DNA from: Streptomyces sp. ADI95-17
Lineage (GTDB): Bacteria; Actinomycetota; Actinomycetes; Streptomycetales; Streptomycetaceae
Length of the DNA stretch: 64,000 nt
Reading direction: 5' to 3'
Assembly: GCF_003846175.1 (NCBI RefSeq)
Contig: NZ_ML123048.1
Coordinates: forward strand, 836,830-900,829
Positions 61,062 to 64,000 of this stretch are shown here, piece by piece. A program made the position numbers and the translations under genes. The stretch's first letter is position 1, and each line of letters opens with the position of its first letter. The notes beneath the pieces were generated by a model that searched no databases, was not told where the DNA came from, and saw nothing but the letters and a program-made list of their open reading frames with translations.

Positions 61062-61777
61062 TCCACGAAGTCGACGAGGGGCTGCGGCTGTTGCTGGTCG
61101 ACGCCGGGCTCCAGGAGAGCGGGGTGGACCTGGTCTTCGACGCGCCGACGAAGGACTGGTCAGCCCGGCGCAACGCCCCCACGATCAGTGTGTTCCTGCA
61201 CCGCATCCGTGAGGACGCGGCCCGCCGCCGCACCGGCGCGGCCGAGGAGCACGACGCCGAGGGAGTGGTGATCGGCCGGCGCACCCCGCCGCGCTGGTAC
61301 GAGCTGACGTATCTGGTGACCGCGTGGACCAATCGCCCGCAGGACGAACACCGGCTGCTCTCCGAGGCGTTGCGCTGTCTCGTGCGGTCGGACGCGCTGC
61401 CCGCCCACATGCTCACCGGCAGCCTCGCCGAGCTGGGGCTGACCGTGGAGATCGAGGCGGCGGGCCCGGGTACCGACGGGCCGTCCGCCTCGGACGTCTG
61501 GTCGGCGCTCGGCGGTGAGCTCAAGGCCGCGATCGACCTGCGGGTGTGGGCGCCGCTGGCCGGTGAACGGACCGCCGCGGGACCGCCGGTCACCGAGGGA
61601 CTGGTGGTGAGGAGCGCGCCCGGCACGGACGGCGACGGCGCGGACGGCGACGGCATCGAGCCGGGGCGCCGGCTGCGCTACGACGGGGCGTCCGACCCGG
61701 GCGGACAGGGCTTCGCGGCGCAGCGTGAACGGCAGTTGCCGCCGGGCCGGCGCAGGCGTGGGGGTGCGGCCCGGTGA
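61058..61777 (+). CDS. cis16: CIS cap protein, DUF4255 family
   Basis: A 239-residue DUF4255 protein, the family of Afp16, which caps the distal tube end and sets assembly length. Typical core is MIHEVDEGLRLLLVDAG, SVFLHRIREDAARR and ELTYLVTAWTNRPQDEHRLL; the C-terminal third is a Gly/Asp-rich extension. It is overlapped on both sides (ATGA with the propeller gene, GTGA with the ATPase). Confidence 0.93.
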   Translation: MIHEVDEGLRLLLVDAGLQESGVDLVFDAPTKDWSARRNAPTISVFLHRIREDAARRRTGAAEEHDAEGVVIGRRTPPRWYELTYLVTAWTNRPQDEHRLLSEALRCLVRSDALPAHMLTGSLAELGLTVEIEAAGPGTDGPSASDVWSALGGELKAAIDLRVWAPLAGERTAAGPPVTEGLVVRSAPGTDGDGADGDGIEPGRRLRYDGASDPGGQGFAAQRERQLPPGRRRRGGAAR

Positions 61778-63906
61778 CCACGGCACAGGGTGCCCGTGCC
61801 GTTCCCGGAACGGCCGACGCCCCGACCGCGGTGATCGAGGACCTCTGGGAGCGGCTGGTCCACGTGGAACAGCGGGTCAGGAACGCCGTGGCCGTCCGAC
61901 GGGCCGCCGACCCGCAGCCGGACGATCCGTACCGGGGGCAGTACCTCACCCCCGAGGCGGCCGGCCGGATCGTGGCGGCCCGCGACGCGTTCGCGCCCGT
62001 ACCGGCGTACGCCTCCGGGCCCCCGCCGCAGTCCCCGCCGGGGAGCCGCATCCACCGGCTGGCCGGGAGCTTCGGCCTGCTGCCGCTGGACGTCGACCTT
62101 CTGCTGGTCGCGCTGGCCCCGGACATCGACGGCCGGTTCGAGCAGCTCTACGGCTACCTCAACGACGACCTGACCCGGCGCAGACCCACCATCGGGCTGG
62201 CGCTGGAACTCTGCGGGCTGCCCGCCGCGAGCTCCGGCCGCTTCCGGTTCTCACCGTCCGCCCCGCTGGTCACGGGCGGGCTGCTGGAGGTCCGGGACGC
62301 CGAACGCCCTTTGCTCTCCCGGGTGTTGCGGGTCCCGGACCGGATTGGCGCATACCTTCTCGGCGACGACGAGATCGACGGGAGGCTGCGCGGCCTGGTC
62401 CGCGCGATCGGGCCCGACGGGCGGCCGGAGGCGGGCCCGGACACCGGGCCGGAGGTGCTGCGGGTCGCGGCGGCGCTGGGCACGGGCAGCGGTCTGGTGC
62501 ATCTGCTCGACCGGGGCGGCGACCCCGGCGGACTGGCGGTCGAGGCGCTGCTCGCCGCGGGGCGCCGCCCGCTGGTGGTCGACATCGCGGAGCTGGCCGC
62601 CCTACCCGAACCGGCGGAGGCCGTACGGACGTTGGCGGCCGAGGTACGGCTGAGCGACGGCGGGATCGTCCTCGGGCCGCTCGAAACGCTCGCCCCCGAA
62701 CGCCCCGAGCGGGCCCGGCTGCTCGGGGGCCTGTGCGCGGCGGTCAGCGGTGCCCCGCTGCTCGCGTACGGGAAGAAGAACTGGGATCCCCTGTGGGCCG
62801 GGGAGAGCCCGGTGCCGGTCCATGTCCTCTCCCCGGGCCCGACGGCCCTGGCGCGGCAGTGGCGGCAGGCGCTCGCCGAGGCCGGTGCGTCCGCCGGGAG
62901 CAGGTCGGCCGACGAGGAAGTCATCGAGGCCACCGCCTCGTACCGGCTCGACTCCGAGCAGGTGCGCAAGGCCGCCGCGGTCGCCTCCCGGCTGGCCGTC
63001 CTGGAGGACCGCCCGGTGGACGTGCGGGACCTGCGCACGGCGGTCCGGGCGCAGAACGGCGCCGGGCTCGAACGGCTCGCCCGTCGCATCGAGCCCGCGG
63101 TCGGCTGGGACGACCTCGTGCTGCCCCCCGCGACCCGTCGCGAGCTGTCCGAACTCGCCCTGCGGGCCCGCCACCGCGAGCAGGTGCTCGGTCAGTGGCG
63201 AATGCGGCCGGGCGGCGGCCGGGGGCGCGGCATCATCGCGCTGTTCGCCGGCGAGTCCGGCACCGGCAAGACCATGTCCGCCGAGGTGGTGGCGTCGGAG
63301 CTCGGCATGGAGCTCTACGTCGTGGATCTGTCGACGGTGGTGGACAAGTACGTCGGTGAGACCGAGAAGAACCTGGAACGGATCTTCACCGAGGCCTCCG
63401 ACGTCAACGGCATCCTGCTGTTCGACGAGGCGGACGCCATCTTCGGGAAGCGTTCGCAGGTCAAGGACGCGCACGACCGGCACGCCAATGTGGAGTCGGC
63501 CTATCTGCTCCAGCGGATGGAGTCCTTCGACGGCATCGCGGTGCTCACCACCAATCTGCGCGGCAATCTCGACGAGGCGTTCACCCGGCGACTCGATGTG
63601 ATCGCTGAGTTCCCCATGCCGGACGCCCGGCAGCGGCTGGCCCTGTGGGACCGCTGCCTCGGGACGGCGATCCCCCGCGAGGCCGGGCTCGATCTGGAGT
63701 TCTGCGCGGGCCGGTTCGAGCTGGCGGGCGGCTCGATCCGTGCCTGTGCGGTGACCGCCGCCTATCTGGCAGCGGAATCGGGCCGCCCGCTCGGCATGGA
63801 GCAGATCGTCTCGGCGGTGATCCAGGAGTACCGCAAGCTCGGCCGGCTGGTGCGGGAGAACGAGTTCGGTACGTGGCTGGACGGCGGGCGGGCAGGCGGC
63901 GCATAG
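61774..63906 (+). CDS. cis15: CIS AAA+ ATPase
   Basis: A 710-residue ATPase of the Afp15 type, needed for assembly in related systems. The N-terminal two thirds are a divergent helical domain; the AAA+ core has Walker A GESGTGKT at 493-500, Walker B ILLFDEAD at 546-553, a sensor 1 TTN and an RRLD arginine finger, giving an apparently active enzyme. It would remodel tube, cap or effector before assembly. GTG at 61774 overlaps the cap stop. No further CIS gene follows before the window end. Confidence 0.95.
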   Translation: MTTAQGARAVPGTADAPTAVIEDLWERLVHVEQRVRNAVAVRRAADPQPDDPYRGQYLTPEAAGRIVAARDAFAPVPAYASGPPPQSPPGSRIHRLAGSFGLLPLDVDLLLVALAPDIDGRFEQLYGYLNDDLTRRRPTIGLALELCGLPAASSGRFRFSPSAPLVTGGLLEVRDAERPLLSRVLRVPDRIGAYLLGDDEIDGRLRGLVRAIGPDGRPEAGPDTGPEVLRVAAALGTGSGLVHLLDRGGDPGGLAVEALLAAGRRPLVVDIAELAALPEPAEAVRTLAAEVRLSDGGIVLGPLETLAPERPERARLLGGLCAAVSGAPLLAYGKKNWDPLWAGESPVPVHVLSPGPTALARQWRQALAEAGASAGSRSADEEVIEATASYRLDSEQVRKAAAVASRLAVLEDRPVDVRDLRTAVRAQNGAGLERLARRIEPAVGWDDLVLPPATRRELSELALRARHREQVLGQWRMRPGGGRGRGIIALFAGESGTGKTMSAEVVASELGMELYVVDLSTVVDKYVGETEKNLERIFTEASDVNGILLFDEADAIFGKRSQVKDAHDRHANVESAYLLQRMESFDGIAVLTTNLRGNLDEAFTRRLDVIAEFPMPDARQRLALWDRCLGTAIPREAGLDLEFCAGRFELAGGSIRACAVTAAYLAAESGRPLGMEQIVSAVIQEYRKLGRLVRENEFGTWLDGGRAGGA

Positions 63907-63922
63907 CGGATCCCCCGAGCCC

Positions 63923-64000
63923 CGGGGCGGGCGCCGCGTCCGGGGCGGGCGCCGCGTCCGGGGCGGGCGCCGCGTCCGGGGCGGGCGCCGCGTCCGGGGC
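63923..64000. repeat. 18-bp tandem repeat running off the window
   Basis: CGGGGCGGGCGCCGCGTC is repeated four times exactly (63923-63994) and a fifth copy starts at 63995. On the minus strand it encodes DAAPAP in one open frame; on the plus strand GAGAAS. It may be the end of a convergent gene beyond the edge or an intergenic array. Confidence 0.9.

Noticed and set aside
41303..63906. A defective prophage as source of the contractile genes
   Set aside because: There are no head, portal, terminase, lysis or integration genes, and the presence of DUF4255 cap and AAA+ ATPase genes marks a CIS.
1..64000. CRISPR arrays, insertion sequences, rRNA or tRNA genes
   Set aside because: No regularly spaced repeats with unique spacers, no transposase frames or terminal inverted repeats, and no rRNA or tRNA cloverleaf were seen.

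Overview
The window is a high-GC actinobacterial chromosome segment, almost certainly Streptomyces. Coding is dense, GTG and TTG starts are common, neighbouring genes often overlap as ATGA or GTGA, Tat and Sec exported proteins are abundant, and rare TTA codons appear in two regulators. All functional calls come from reading the sequence; no database search was run.

Layout. 1-2.3 kb: end of an unidentified gene, then a long-chain acyl-CoA ligase. 2.4-8.2 kb: a leftward secreted polysaccharide-degradation locus (GH18-like chitinase, GH8 enzyme with CBM35, CBM35-FN3-FN3 sugar dehydrogenase, Tat-exported lyase-like protein) with a perfect operator-like palindrome in front of the first hydrolase. 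8.6-20 kb: accessory metabolism and regulators (aldo/keto reductase, ricin-type lectin, CoA transferase, His-rich methyltransferase, large Tat-exported glycosidase-like protein, LysR and XRE regulators, pterin dehydratase, DUF1275 membrane protein). 20-26 kb: a fused SecDF downstream of a short actin-like protein and a Pro-rich exported protein, then a second NAD+ DNA ligase. 26-39 kb: phosphodiesterase-like membrane protein, two metallo-beta-lactamase-fold proteins, a DedA protein, an aminotransferase homologue with no lysine at all, SMP-30 lactonase, a frameshifted regulator, methyltransferase, VOC and DUF5107 proteins. 39.6-41 kb: an LAETG-anchored thioester surface protein.

41.3-63.9 kb is the centrepiece: a Streptomyces-type contractile injection system (CIS). 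A leftward arm encodes a membrane protein, sheath, two tube proteins, two small unknown proteins, a 1041-residue disordered protein, LysM hub protein, VgrG-like spike, PAAR tip, gp25, baseplate J and I proteins and a zinc-ribbon membrane protein. A divergent rightward arm encodes a LuxR-type regulator with a TTA codon, a secreted beta-propeller protein, the DUF4255 cap protein and the AAA+ ATPase. No tail-fibre gene and no ordinary helical tape measure are visible. Three proteins carry membrane or secretion signals, which suits an intracellular, membrane-docked CIS better than a released toxin syringe. The most novel-looking parts are the disordered 1041-residue protein with repeated VQR motifs in the tape-measure position, the zinc-ribbon/TM/discoidin-like membrane protein, and the bldA-type TTA codon in the regulator.
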